In this document: in pieces, positions 38,128-45,646 of the stretch
Layout: every line of letters starts with the position of its first letter
Numbering within the stretch: the first letter of the stretch is position 1
Source of the DNA: Actinomyces oris
GTDB taxonomy: Bacteria; Actinomycetota; Actinomycetes; Actinomycetales; Actinomycetaceae
DNA: 64,000 bases
NCBI RefSeq assembly: GCF_001553935.1
Contig: NZ_CP014232.1
Coordinates: 2,666,001 to 2,730,000, forward strand
Reading direction: 5' to 3'
The notes under the pieces: generated by a model
Told to the model about the DNA's origin: nothing
Databases searched by the model: none
What the model saw: the letters and a program-made list of their open reading frames with translations, nothing else
Made by a program: the position numbers and the translations under genes

Positions 38128-38760
38128 TCAGGACGTGGAGGCGCGTGATTTCCGGGAGGTGGCATCCACGATGATCGGAGCCAATCCACCGCCGACAATG
38201 AGCAGTCCGCCGATCATCCCCATGGGTGTGAGCTTCTCTCCTCAGACGAGCAGGCCGCACAGAATGGCGAACGGACACTCCCAGTAGGAGATCGTCGAGT
38301 ACTCAACGGCGGGCAGGTTGCGCCCTGCAACGACTAGGAATCCCAGTGCGAAGAGGCCGCAGACGAGGAAGAGGGCCACGGCCCACATCCAGTTGGTGGC
38401 GGTGAAGGTGGAAACGCCGTGCCAAGGACGCAAGACGATGGACATCACCAGCGTCGCGCAGGCGGCCCAGAAGAAGTTCCACACGCCGCGGACGATCGAG
38501 TCAACATCCTTGCGGTATCCGTAGAAGAACAGTGCCAGGCCGTAAAAAACGCCGGATAGCAGGCCCAAAAGATCTCCCAGGCTCTTCTGAGGTAACTCAG
38601 GCGTTGTGGCAGACAGATCCAGCCCGAAGGTCAGGAACGAACCGATGACGGACTTGTCGGCGTCAGCGAGGCCAGCGGTCGTGCCACGACTGATGGTGCC
38701 GACGAGCCCCATCCCAGTGGCGGAGAGAAGCATGGCGATGGCGCCCAGCTTCTTGTTCAT
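38128..38760 (-). pseudogene. EamA-type (drug/metabolite) transporter with in-frame TGA and internal deletion
   Basis: From the ATG at 38760 the frame reads 172 codons to a TGA at 38242-38244, then continues in the same frame for 37 more sense codons (GEKLTPMGMIGGLLIVGGGL, APIIVDATSRK) to a TGA at 38128. The second part is the normal end of an EamA protein, where a residue such as Trp is expected at the TGA (LLV-x-GEKLTP). The gene is also short: about 210 codons against roughly 290-300 in the family, and the N-terminal helix (GAIAMLLSATGMGLVGTISRG) runs straight into the start of the second EamA domain (PQKSLGDLLGLLSGVFYGLALFF), so the middle helices are missing. It is most likely a decayed exporter of the arginine block. 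Confidence 0.82.
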
Positions 38761-38941
38761 GACGTGCTCTGTGACAGAGGATTCAGCGGACGATGTCTGT
38801 CACATGGCAGTTGTGTCTCCTGAGTTCTCCCCCGGCGTGCGCGACAGACCGGCATCCTTGCCGGGTCTCACGCGGTCAGGTGGGTCTTGCCAGTCCTATG
38901 GAGTGTCCGCTGACCGCGCTGAGAAGAGCAGAGCCGGGAAA

Positions 38942-38985
38942 GGTGCGGGGCGGCAGCCCGGTCGCATGAGCCGCCGCCCCGCACC
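38942..38985 (-). terminator. Terminator after the amidinotransferase gene
   Basis: Perfect 13-base arms GGTGCGGGGCGGC (38942-38954) and GCCGCCCCGCACC (38973-38985) lie 7 bases beyond the stop at 38993. The remaining bases to 38761 hold no gene. Confidence 0.75.
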
Positions 38986-38992
38986 CTTGAGA

Positions 38993-40120
38993 TCAGACCA
39001 GAGTCGGGTCAGCAACCTGGTTGGGGAAGTAGTCCTCGCAGCCACCCTCACGGTAGACGTCGGCCGTTGCGCAGTGCAGACCACCGCCGAAGGCGTAGGC
39101 GTCGCGGAAGGGAACCGGGATGACATTCATGCCCAGCTTGTCCATCTGCTCCATCTGGTGGACCTCGCTGGCCTCGACACACACGGTCTTGTGGTCGATG
39201 ACCAGGCAGTTCATGGACAGCCAGACCGAGGAGTAGCACAGCGGCGGCGGAACCTCGTGGGCCGGGGGAGCGGCGTCGACGATCTGCCAGTCGTTGGCCT
39301 CGAAGATCTTGCGCTGCTCCTCGGGCAGGCGGCGGTGCGGGTTGTTGATGATGAGCCCGGGCCGCAGCGGCACGAAGGTGGCGTCGATGTGGATCGGGTA
39401 GGGGTCGCCGGGGAAGTTCACCGCGTGCACCCGCAGGTCCGGGTAGTAGCGCTTGAACCACTCCATCGCCTTGCGGTTGGTGGTCAGACCGTGCTGGATG
39501 AACAGGTCCTTACCCACGCGCATGACGTCGGCGGCGTCCCACATCGGCTCAACCTCAGTGGTCACGAAGTCCTTGGCGGCGGTGCGCTCAAGGCGCTCCT
39601 CCAGGGAGATCCGCTCGTCGTAGTAGTTGTGCTTGTAGGACTTGTCCGTCAGCCGCGGACGAGGGGCCTGGGTCCACTTGAACTCCGGGTCCTCCTCGAA
39701 GTACTGGTTCATGAGGGGCCAGTAGGCGAGGTACTCGAAGTAGCGGCAGCGGAACGAGTTGGCCGACGCCATGATCTCGTCACCGATGGTGAGCAGGATG
39801 TCACGCGGGGGCATCTGGGTGAAACCCGACTCCGTGCGGAAGTCAGGCGTCTGGATGGCCTGGTTCCACTGCAGCGGCGTGGGGCGGTCCACCTGAACGC
39901 CCAGACCCTCGAGGATCTTGACGTAGTTGTCGAGCTGCTCGTTGGCGGCCTCGACGGTGGCGGTGGGGCGGGGGCCCCACATGCCGCGCATCTCGGAGTC
40001 GATCGGCACCTTCTCAGAGGTGGCGGGCTCCTCGGGAGGAATAACCGAGAAGTCGGCGCGTCCGACGATGACACGCTTAAGAGGGTCGAAGTCGTTCCAA
40101 GAGTTGACGATCTTCGTCAT
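38993..40120 (-). CDS. Amidinotransferase (glycine/inosamine-phosphate amidinotransferase family)
   Basis: The 375-residue protein belongs to the arginine:amine amidinotransferases. It has NSWNDFDPLKRVIVGRAD at the N-terminus and the catalytic triad by pattern: Asp195 in MWDAADVMRVGKDLF, His244 in PYPIHIDATFVPLRPG and Cys350 in GGGLHCATADV; the Asp-to-His distance equals that of human AGAT. Such enzymes move the amidino group of arginine to an amine (glycine, an inosamine or others), leaving ornithine. The acceptor is not readable. The start at 40120 has AAAGGAG 10 bases upstream. It lies downstream of arcC, with its own likely promoter and terminator, and beside the broken EamA exporter. Confidence 0.9.
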   Translation of the reverse strand: MTKIVNSWNDFDPLKRVIVGRADFSVIPPEEPATSEKVPIDSEMRGMWGPRPTATVEAANEQLDNYVKILEGLGVQVDRPTPLQWNQAIQTPDFRTESGFTQMPPRDILLTIGDEIMASANSFRCRYFEYLAYWPLMNQYFEEDPEFKWTQAPRPRLTDKSYKHNYYDERISLEERLERTAAKDFVTTEVEPMWDAADVMRVGKDLFIQHGLTTNRKAMEWFKRYYPDLRVHAVNFPGDPYPIHIDATFVPLRPGLIINNPHRRLPEEQRKIFEANDWQIVDAAPPAHEVPPPLCYSSVWLSMNCLVIDHKTVCVEASEVHQMEQMDKLGMNVIPVPFRDAYAFGGGLHCATADVYREGGCEDYFPNQVADPTLV

Positions 40121-40196
40121 GAGTAATTCACTCCTTTGTGCTCGATGTGTGATGCGTGAATGAAGACAGGTGATGTGTCTATGGTTCAACACTGTC

Positions 40197-40202
40197 ATTC
40201 TA
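40197..40202 (-). promoter_or_regulatory. -10 box TAGAAT upstream of the amidinotransferase
   Basis: On the minus strand TAGAAT lies about 77 bases before the ATG. The -35 is weak. It suggests that the gene is not only read through from arcC. Confidence 0.4.
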
Positions 40203-40255
40203 CTCTGAAGGAACCGCAAAGTGGCCATAGGAGTATCTGAAGATAAGAATGATCG

Positions 40256-40286
40256 CTGAACCGTGGCACGGTCATTGTGGGTTCAG
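40256..40286 (-). terminator. Possible terminator after arcC
   Basis: CTGAACC (40256-40262) can pair with GGTTCAG (40280-40286), and inside it ACCGT-ggc-ACGGT (40260-40272) forms an alternative small stem. It lies about 43 bases beyond the arcC stop. Confidence 0.4.
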
Positions 40287-40328
40287 GGTTTTCACCACCT
40301 CCTTGAAAGACCGATACCGTTGCGCCGG

Positions 40329-41309
40329 TCAGGCCCTGCGGATGCGCGTGTCAAGCTGCTCGGGAATTGGGGGATGGATATCGTCTGGGCCCCCGTAGTT
40401 TCCTCCGGGAGTCACGATAGTCCCTGCCTGGCCCTCAATGATGGAAACGGCGTCCTCAAGACGTCCAATTGCCGCCATATCACCGGTCAACTCAACAAAT
40501 TGGCACACCGCCTCGACCTTTGGTCCCATGGAACCACTGGGAAGTCCCATGGACCGCAGTTCTGCCGGCGTCGCCCTCGGAACCTGTTTCTGGTTCTCAG
40601 TCCCGAAGTCCTGAAACACTCCATCAACGTCCGTGAGGATGAGAAGCGCATCAGCCTCCAGGGCCTCAGCCATGACCGACGCCGTCAGGTCCTTGTCGAT
40701 GACGGCTTCAACACCCTTGAGCTTGCCCTCCTCGCTACGGACGACGGGGACACCGCCGCCGCCGGAGCAAACGACGATCGCACCGGCATCCAGCAGGGTG
40801 CGCACCAGGCGGGTCTCGATGACGCGCTGCGGCATGGGGGAGCCGACGACGCGGCGGTAGTGCTCGCCGTCGGGCTTGACCACCCAGCCCCGCTCCTCAG
40901 CCAGCTTCTCGGCCTCCTCCTTGGTGTACACCTCACCGACGAACTTGGTGGGGTTGGAGAAGGCCGGGTCGCCGGCCATCACCAGGGTCTGGTTGACCAT
41001 GGCGGCCACGTGGCGACCGGGCAGGGCGTTCTGCATGGCCTGCAGCAACCAGTATCCGATCATGCCCTGGGTCTGGGCACCGAGGGTGTCGAAGGGGTAG
41101 GGCTCGGAGAGGCGCTCGTCATTGGCGGACTGCAGGGCCAGGACCCCCACCTGGGGGCCGTTGCCGTGAGTCAGGACCAGCTCGTGCTTCTCCGCCAGCT
41201 TGGCCAGCTCGTGGGCCGCGATCTCGACATTGCGGATCTGGGTACTGGCGTCGGGCTTCTCCCCCCGACGCAGCAGGGCGTTTCCTCCGAGGGCGACAAC
41301 GATTCTCAC
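40329..41309 (-). CDS. arcC: Carbamate kinase
   Basis: The 326-residue enzyme converts carbamoyl phosphate and ADP to ATP, ammonia and CO2, the energy-yielding step of the arginine deiminase pathway. It has VALGGNALLRRGE, LTHGNGPQVGVLAL, GAQTQGMIGYWLLQAMQN, CSGGGGVPVV, VIDKDLTASVMAEAL, LTDVDGVFQDFG and SMGPKVEAVCQFVE. It begins 3 bases after the ornithine carbamoyltransferase stop, so the two are co-transcribed. Confidence 0.97.
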   Translation of the reverse strand: MRIVVALGGNALLRRGEKPDASTQIRNVEIAAHELAKLAEKHELVLTHGNGPQVGVLALQSANDERLSEPYPFDTLGAQTQGMIGYWLLQAMQNALPGRHVAAMVNQTLVMAGDPAFSNPTKFVGEVYTKEEAEKLAEERGWVVKPDGEHYRRVVGSPMPQRVIETRLVRTLLDAGAIVVCSGGGGVPVVRSEEGKLKGVEAVIDKDLTASVMAEALEADALLILTDVDGVFQDFGTENQKQVPRATPAELRSMGLPSGSMGPKVEAVCQFVELTGDMAAIGRLEDAVSIIEGQAGTIVTPGGNYGGPDDIHPPIPEQLDTRIRRA

Positions 41310-41312
41310 AAC

Positions 41313-42320
41313 TCAGTCCCAGTTTCCCAGGGTCGCGACCATCACAGCCTTGATGGTGTGCATACGGTTCTCGGCCTGGTCGAAGGCGACGTTGCGCTCG
41401 GTCTCGAAGACGTCGTCGGTCACCTCCAGGCCCTCCATGCCGGTCTTGGCGAAGATGTCCTCACCGACCGTGGTGTTGCGGTCGTGGAAGGCAGGCAGGC
41501 AGTGGAGGAACTTCACGTCAGGGTTACCGGTGGCCTCCACCAACTGGGTGTTGACCTGGTAGGGCGTGAGCAGGGCGATGCGCTGGTCCCAGACCTCCTT
41601 GGGCTCACCCATGGAGACCCATACGTCGGTGTAGAGGAAGTCGACGCCCTTGACCCCTTGGGCGGTGTCGTCGGTGATGAGGATGCGGGCGCCGCTGTCC
41701 TTGGCCAGCTTCTCGGCCTGAGCCACCACCTCGGGAGAGGTCTGCAGCTCCTTGGGGGCCACCATCCGCACGTCCATCCCCATGAGGGCCGCCGAGATGA
41801 GCAGCGAGTTGGCAACGTTGTTGCGCGCGTCGCCCAAATAGGCGAAGGAGATCTGCTCGATCGGCTTGTCGGCGTGCTCCAGCATGGTCAGCTGGTCGGC
41901 GAGCATCTGGGTGGGGTGCCACTCGTCCGTCAGTCCGTTCCACACCGGGACGCCGGAGAGCTCAGCCAGGGCCTCGACGTGCTCCTGCTTCTTGCCACGG
42001 AACTCGATGCCGTCGTAGAAGCGGCCCAGCACCCGGGCGGTGTCCGCCACAGACTCCTTGTGGCCCATCTGGGATCCGGAGGGGTCGAGGTAGGTGACCT
42101 GTGCGCCCTGGTCGTAGGCGGCCACCTCGAAGGAGCAGCGGGTCCGCGTCGAGGTCTTCTCAAAGATGAGAGCGATGTTCTTACCGGCCAGGCGCTTCAC
42201 TTCGCGGCCGGCCTTCTTGTCCGCCTTGAGCTGGGCGGCCAGCTCAAGCAGGGAGCTCCACTCCTCAGCCGTGAAGTCGAGCTCTTTGAGGAAACTGCGG
42301 TTGTGCAGGGGGTGGGACAT
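41313..42320 (-). CDS. arcB: Ornithine carbamoyltransferase, probably catabolic
   Basis: The 335-residue enzyme has the carbamoyl-phosphate motif STRTR at 57-61 ([20 protein letters not shown] in full), [26 protein letters not shown] and the ornithine motif LHCLPAFHD. Between arcA and arcC it should run in the direction citrulline to ornithine and carbamoyl phosphate; a biosynthetic argF would look alike, so the catabolic role rests on context. AAGGA lies 6 bases before the ATG at 42320. The gap to arcA is 65 bases. Confidence 0.95.
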   Translation of the reverse strand: MSHPLHNRSFLKELDFTAEEWSSLLELAAQLKADKKAGREVKRLAGKNIALIFEKTSTRTRCSFEVAAYDQGAQVTYLDPSGSQMGHKESVADTARVLGRFYDGIEFRGKKQEHVEALAELSGVPVWNGLTDEWHPTQMLADQLTMLEHADKPIEQISFAYLGDARNNVANSLLISAALMGMDVRMVAPKELQTSPEVVAQAEKLAKDSGARILITDDTAQGVKGVDFLYTDVWVSMGEPKEVWDQRIALLTPYQVNTQLVEATGNPDVKFLHCLPAFHDRNTTVGEDIFAKTGMEGLEVTDDVFETERNVAFDQAENRMHTIKAVMVATLGNWD

Positions 42321-42385
42321 GAGGATTCCTTCGTCCAGTGTGGTGATGTACTGATAGTTCTTCTTGTGTGTCGGCCAGGGCCGAC

Positions 42386-43609
42386 TCAGGCAAGCGGGTC
42401 CCGCAGGGTCGGGCAACTCATGCAGTGTGGACCACCGCGACCGCGACCGACCTCTGAGCCGGGAATGGTCAGGACCTCGATGCCATGGGAAGTAAGGTAC
42501 TCGTTCGTGTTGACGTTACGTTCATAGGTAACGATGACACCGGGGGCGATGGCCAGGGAGTTGGATCCGTCGTCCCACTGCTCACGGGCGGCGGCCATCG
42601 AGTCCTGGGGCGTGATGAGGACGTTGAGCTCGTCGACACCCAGGGCCTGGGCGATGACGCGGTACATGTCCTCGGGGGCGTTGCGCGTGACGCTGATCTG
42701 CTTGTCACCGTCCGGGCGCAGCGTGAGCGTTGGCAGCTTCCCCAGGCCGCCGTAGATGGTGAACGTGCCGACGTCGACCATGGTCATCACTGTGTCCAAG
42801 TGCATCTGGGCGCGGGTCCGGTTCATCTCGACGGCGACGATCCGGTTCACCTTGCCTCCGGCGAAGAGCCGGCTGGCGAGCCTCTCGATGCCCTGTGAGG
42901 TGGTGCGTTCGGAGACGCCGACCAGAACGGCGCCGTTGCCGATGATCTGGACGTCTCCACCCTCGACGGTGGCAGGGCCGGCCTGTGTGCCCTCTGACCA
43001 CACGGGGAAGTCGGAGCCGGCGAAGAGAGGGTGCCAGCGGTAGATCGCCTCGTAGTTGATGGTCTCGCGCTGCCGGGCCGGCATCATCATCGAGTTGATG
43101 GAGACGCCGTTGTAGATCCAGCAGGACGTGTCGCGGGTGAAGAGGTGGTTGGGCAAAGGCGGCAGGAGCAGGTCGTCGTCTTCCATGGAGGCCAGCACGA
43201 GCGAGTCCGGGCAGGAGGTGCGCTCGAGCAGCTCGGCCTTCGTGATCCCGGCAACGAGCACCTCGGCCAGCTCGGCCCCGGACAGCCCCTGAGCCAGGGC
43301 GCGCAGCGGCTCGGCGGCGCTGGGGCCGTTGGTATTCTCGTTGACGACTCGGTCCAGGACGTACTGCCTGGCTTCGGGCACCTCGAGGGTCTGGGCCAGC
43401 AGGTCGCTGAGGTAGAGCACCTCGATGTCGCGGTCGGTCAGCACTCGTGCGAACTGGTCGTGCTCCTCCTGGGCCCGCTCGAGCCACAGCACGTCATCGA
43501 ACAGGAGGTGGTCCTTGTTCTGTGGAGTGAGTCGGAGCATCTCGTTACCGGGCCTGTGCAGAATGACCTGGCGCAGCTTCCCGATTTCGGAATCTACGGA
43601 AAAATCCAT
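42386..43609 (-). CDS. arcA: Arginine deiminase
   Basis: The 407-residue enzyme hydrolyses arginine to citrulline and ammonia. It shows [39 protein letters not shown] with the catalytic Asp region, [32 protein letters not shown] with the catalytic His, and the nucleophile Cys396 in GGPHCMSCP near the C-terminus. It is the first gene of the arc operon. A GAGGGAG site precedes the ATG, just below a small perfect hairpin in the leader. In oral bacteria this pathway raises pH and yields ATP. Confidence 0.98.
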   Translation of the reverse strand: MDFSVDSEIGKLRQVILHRPGNEMLRLTPQNKDHLLFDDVLWLERAQEEHDQFARVLTDRDIEVLYLSDLLAQTLEVPEARQYVLDRVVNENTNGPSAAEPLRALAQGLSGAELAEVLVAGITKAELLERTSCPDSLVLASMEDDDLLLPPLPNHLFTRDTSCWIYNGVSINSMMMPARQRETINYEAIYRWHPLFAGSDFPVWSEGTQAGPATVEGGDVQIIGNGAVLVGVSERTTSQGIERLASRLFAGGKVNRIVAVEMNRTRAQMHLDTVMTMVDVGTFTIYGGLGKLPTLTLRPDGDKQISVTRNAPEDMYRVIAQALGVDELNVLITPQDSMAAAREQWDDGSNSLAIAPGVIVTYERNVNTNEYLTSHGIEVLTIPGSEVGRGRGGPHCMSCPTLRDPLA

Positions 43610-43621
43610 GACTCCCTCTCT

Positions 43622-43663
43622 GACACAGCACTGTGTCGCCGATGTGGATCATGACGCGCGTCA
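43622..43663 (-). promoter_or_regulatory. Hairpin and palindrome in the arcA leader
   Basis: A perfect 7-2-7 inverted repeat (43622-43637, GACACAG and CTGTGTC) ends 4 bases upstream of the arcA ribosome site, and a perfect 12-base palindrome TGACGCGCGTCA lies at 43652-43663. Both are downstream of the predicted transcript start and could bind a regulator or fold in the mRNA. Confidence 0.5.
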
Positions 43664-43683
43664 CGCGCTCTGACTGTCGAAGT

Positions 43684-43737
43684 GGTACGCCCGTACCGGA
43701 TTGGTACGAGCGTACCAGGATGCTCGACGATTGAAAA
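43684..43737 (-). promoter_or_regulatory. arcA promoter with two tandem perfect palindromic operators
   Basis: Two perfect inverted repeats of the form GGTACG-nn-CGTACC lie at 43684-43697 and 43703-43716, centre to centre 19 bases apart. On the minus strand a promoter reads TTTTCA (43732-43737), 17 bases, TACGCT (43709-43714), so the -10 lies inside one palindrome and the other covers the start point. A dimeric repressor binding both should shut arcA off. The local TetR-family protein is the obvious candidate, by inference. Confidence 0.75.
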
Positions 43738-43948
43738 CTCCCTGGTAAAAAGAAGTTCAGAACAGGTTGATTGAGTGGTCGCCATCGAGGCGTGATGTTG
43801 CTCCCACCAAGTACTTCATCGCTTCATGAGGCACCGTTGAACGCTTCCAGCCTTCGGCTGAGGCGGCCCGACATCAGTAGATGACGTACAAACGTCAGCG
43901 GAGTTCCGACCCAGTCGGAGCCGCCTGCCCCAGTGAGGCAGGCATGGG
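43738..43948. other. Intergenic region between divergent arcA and the HAD gene
   Basis: No gene is supported. The stretch holds a perfect 6-4-6 palindrome TGACGT-acaa-ACGTCA (43882-43897), a small CAGCC-ttc-GGCTG hairpin near 43849, and a perfect 7-7-7 hairpin with GCCTGCC (43923-43929) and GGCAGGC (43937-43943) just before the HAD start. Confidence 0.5.
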
Positions 43949-44632
43949 ATGATGCCGGACGTGAATGCCTTGCCCCCGCACCGCAAGGCCGCCATCCCCT
44001 CGGCCCCTGTGAGTGCCGTTGTCCTCGACTACGGCAACGTCCTGTACGCCTGGGAGCCCATGGCGGCCGTCGCCGGATACGTCTCGACCAGCGCCTGGGA
44101 GGAGTTCGTGGTCGATGGCGGGTTCCTGTCGTGGAACGAGAGACTGGACCGAGGGGAGCCCTTTGAACAGGTACTCGCCGACTGCACTCGGGCTCACCCC
44201 GGCCGCCCCGACTGGGCAGAGATCCTCTCCTTGTACCGTGAGCGCTTCGCCGCTTCGCTGACCGGCCCCGTTCCCGGGATGGCGGACCTGCTCGACGAAC
44301 TCCTCGAGGAAGGCGTGGCCCTGTACGGACTGACCAACTTCGACGCCGCCCCCTTCGAGGCAGCCAGGCTCCTGGTTCCCCAGCTCGAGCGCTTCGTCGG
44401 CATCGTGGTCTCCGGGCACGAGCACCTGGCCAAGCCCGACCCGGGCATCTTCGACCTTCTGCTGAACCGCTATGACCTCGTGGCCTCCAGCACCCTGTTC
44501 ATCGACGACTCGAGGGTCAACATCGAGGCGGCTGGTCGGCTGGGGCTACGCACCCATCACTTCACCGGCTCAGGACGACTGCGCGCCGAGCTCATCGCCT
44601 TAGGCCTGCTCCCCACGCCGGGCCGGCGCTGA
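43949..44632 (+). CDS. HAD-superfamily (subfamily IA) hydrolase
   Basis: The 227-residue protein shows HAD motif I as VVLDYGNVL, where the first Asp is the nucleophile and the second usual Asp is replaced by Gly, as in the YihX-like group. Motif II is LYGLTNF, the Lys of motif III lies in HLAKPDPGIF, and motif IV is LFIDDSRVNIEAA. It probably removes phosphate from a small metabolite; the substrate is unknown. ATG 43949, ATG 43952 and GTG 43961 are all possible; GATGAT lies 7 bases before the GTG, in the leaderless spacing. It is the first gene after the arginine block. Confidence 0.88.
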   Translation: MMPDVNALPPHRKAAIPSAPVSAVVLDYGNVLYAWEPMAAVAGYVSTSAWEEFVVDGGFLSWNERLDRGEPFEQVLADCTRAHPGRPDWAEILSLYRERFAASLTGPVPGMADLLDELLEEGVALYGLTNFDAAPFEAARLLVPQLERFVGIVVSGHEHLAKPDPGIFDLLLNRYDLVASSTLFIDDSRVNIEAAGRLGLRTHHFTGSGRLRAELIALGLLPTPGRR

Positions 44633-44658
44633 ACCCCGCGCCGGGTGACGTCGCCCCT

Positions 44659-44664
44659 TAGACT
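44659..44664 (+). promoter_or_regulatory. -10 box TAGACT of fmt
   Basis: TAGACT is followed by 7 bases and the ATG at 44672, predicting a leaderless fmt-rsmB transcript. Confidence 0.5.
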
Positions 44665-44671
44665 CGGCCGC

Positions 44672-45646
44672 ATGCGTGTGCTTTTCGCCGGAACCCCAGA
44701 GGCAGCCCTGCCTACCCTGGAGGCCCTCATCGCCAGTGAGCACGACGTCGTCGGGGTCCTCACCCGTGCCGACGCTCGCAAGGGACGCGGCCGGACGCTG
44801 CATCCCTCTCCGGTGGCGGCCGTGGCTCGTGACGCGGGGCTCGATGTACGCACTCCAGCCACCCTCAAGGGCGAGCAGGCCGGAGATGTGCGGGACTGGG
44901 TGCGTGCTCTCAAGGTCGACGTCGCCGTCGTGGTCGCCTACGGGCGCCTGGTGCCGGCCGATCTGCTGGAGGTACCAGAGCACGGTTGGCTGAATCTCCA
45001 CTTCTCGCTGCTGCCAGCATGGCGCGGAGCCGCACCGGTCCAGCGGGCGGTCATCGCAGGCGACGAGGTCACTGGGGCATGCGTGTTCCGCCTCGAGGAG
45101 GGGCTCGACACCGGTCCCGTCTATGGCCGACTCACGGAGGCCATCAGCGGTCGGGACACCAGTGGGGACCTGCTCGAGCGGCTGGCGCAGGCCGGGGCGC
45201 CCCTGGTCCTCGATGTGCTGCGCCGCATCGAGAACGACAGCGTGCGTCCGGAGCCGCAGGATGATGCGCTGGCCACGCTGGCCCCGATGCTCTCCTCGGC
45301 CGACGGCCGGATCCGCTGGGAGGATCCGGCGCTGGCCATTGATCGTCGGATCCGGGGCGTCAGTCCGGCACCGGGTGCCCACACCACCTATCAGGGGGCC
45401 AGGTTCCGTCTGGGCCCGGTCACCCTGGTCCCGGAGGTCACCGATCTGCTGCCCGGCCAGCTGCGCGCCACCAAGCACGAGGTTCTCGCGGGAACCGGGG
45501 GCTGTGCCGTCCGTCTGGGGCAGGTCGCACCCGCCGGGCGCAGCTGGATGCCCGCTGACGCCTGGGCCAGGGGAGCGCGCCCGGAGGCGGGCGCCATCTT
45601 GGGGGACTCTTCTTCCAGGAACGACGACGCTGAGGGAACGATCTGA
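44672..45646 (+). CDS. fmt: Methionyl-tRNA formyltransferase
   Basis: The 324-residue enzyme formylates initiator Met-tRNA using 10-formyl-THF. The catalytic part has MRVLFAGTPEAALPTLEAL, VVAYGRLVPADLL, and the Asn108-His110 active site within LNLHFSLLPAWRGAAPVQ, then GLDTGPV. The C-terminal OB-like domain binds tRNA (RIRGVSPAPGAHTTYQGARF in outline). The start at 44672 is supported by the conserved N-terminus and the -10 box; an upstream ATG at 44645 adds unrelated residues. rsmB begins on its stop. Confidence 0.97.
   Translation: MRVLFAGTPEAALPTLEALIASEHDVVGVLTRADARKGRGRTLHPSPVAAVARDAGLDVRTPATLKGEQAGDVRDWVRALKVDVAVVVAYGRLVPADLLEVPEHGWLNLHFSLLPAWRGAAPVQRAVIAGDEVTGACVFRLEEGLDTGPVYGRLTEAISGRDTSGDLLERLAQAGAPLVLDVLRRIENDSVRPEPQDDALATLAPMLSSADGRIRWEDPALAIDRRIRGVSPAPGAHTTYQGARFRLGPVTLVPEVTDLLPGQLRATKHEVLAGTGGCAVRLGQVAPAGRSWMPADAWARGARPEAGAILGDSSSRNDDAEGTI

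Noticed and set aside
38128..38760. UGA read as tryptophan or selenocysteine
   Set aside because: TGA is the ordinary stop of most genes in the window, including overlapping ATGA and GTGA junctions, and no selenocysteine element is evident beyond this site. Mutation is the simpler reading.
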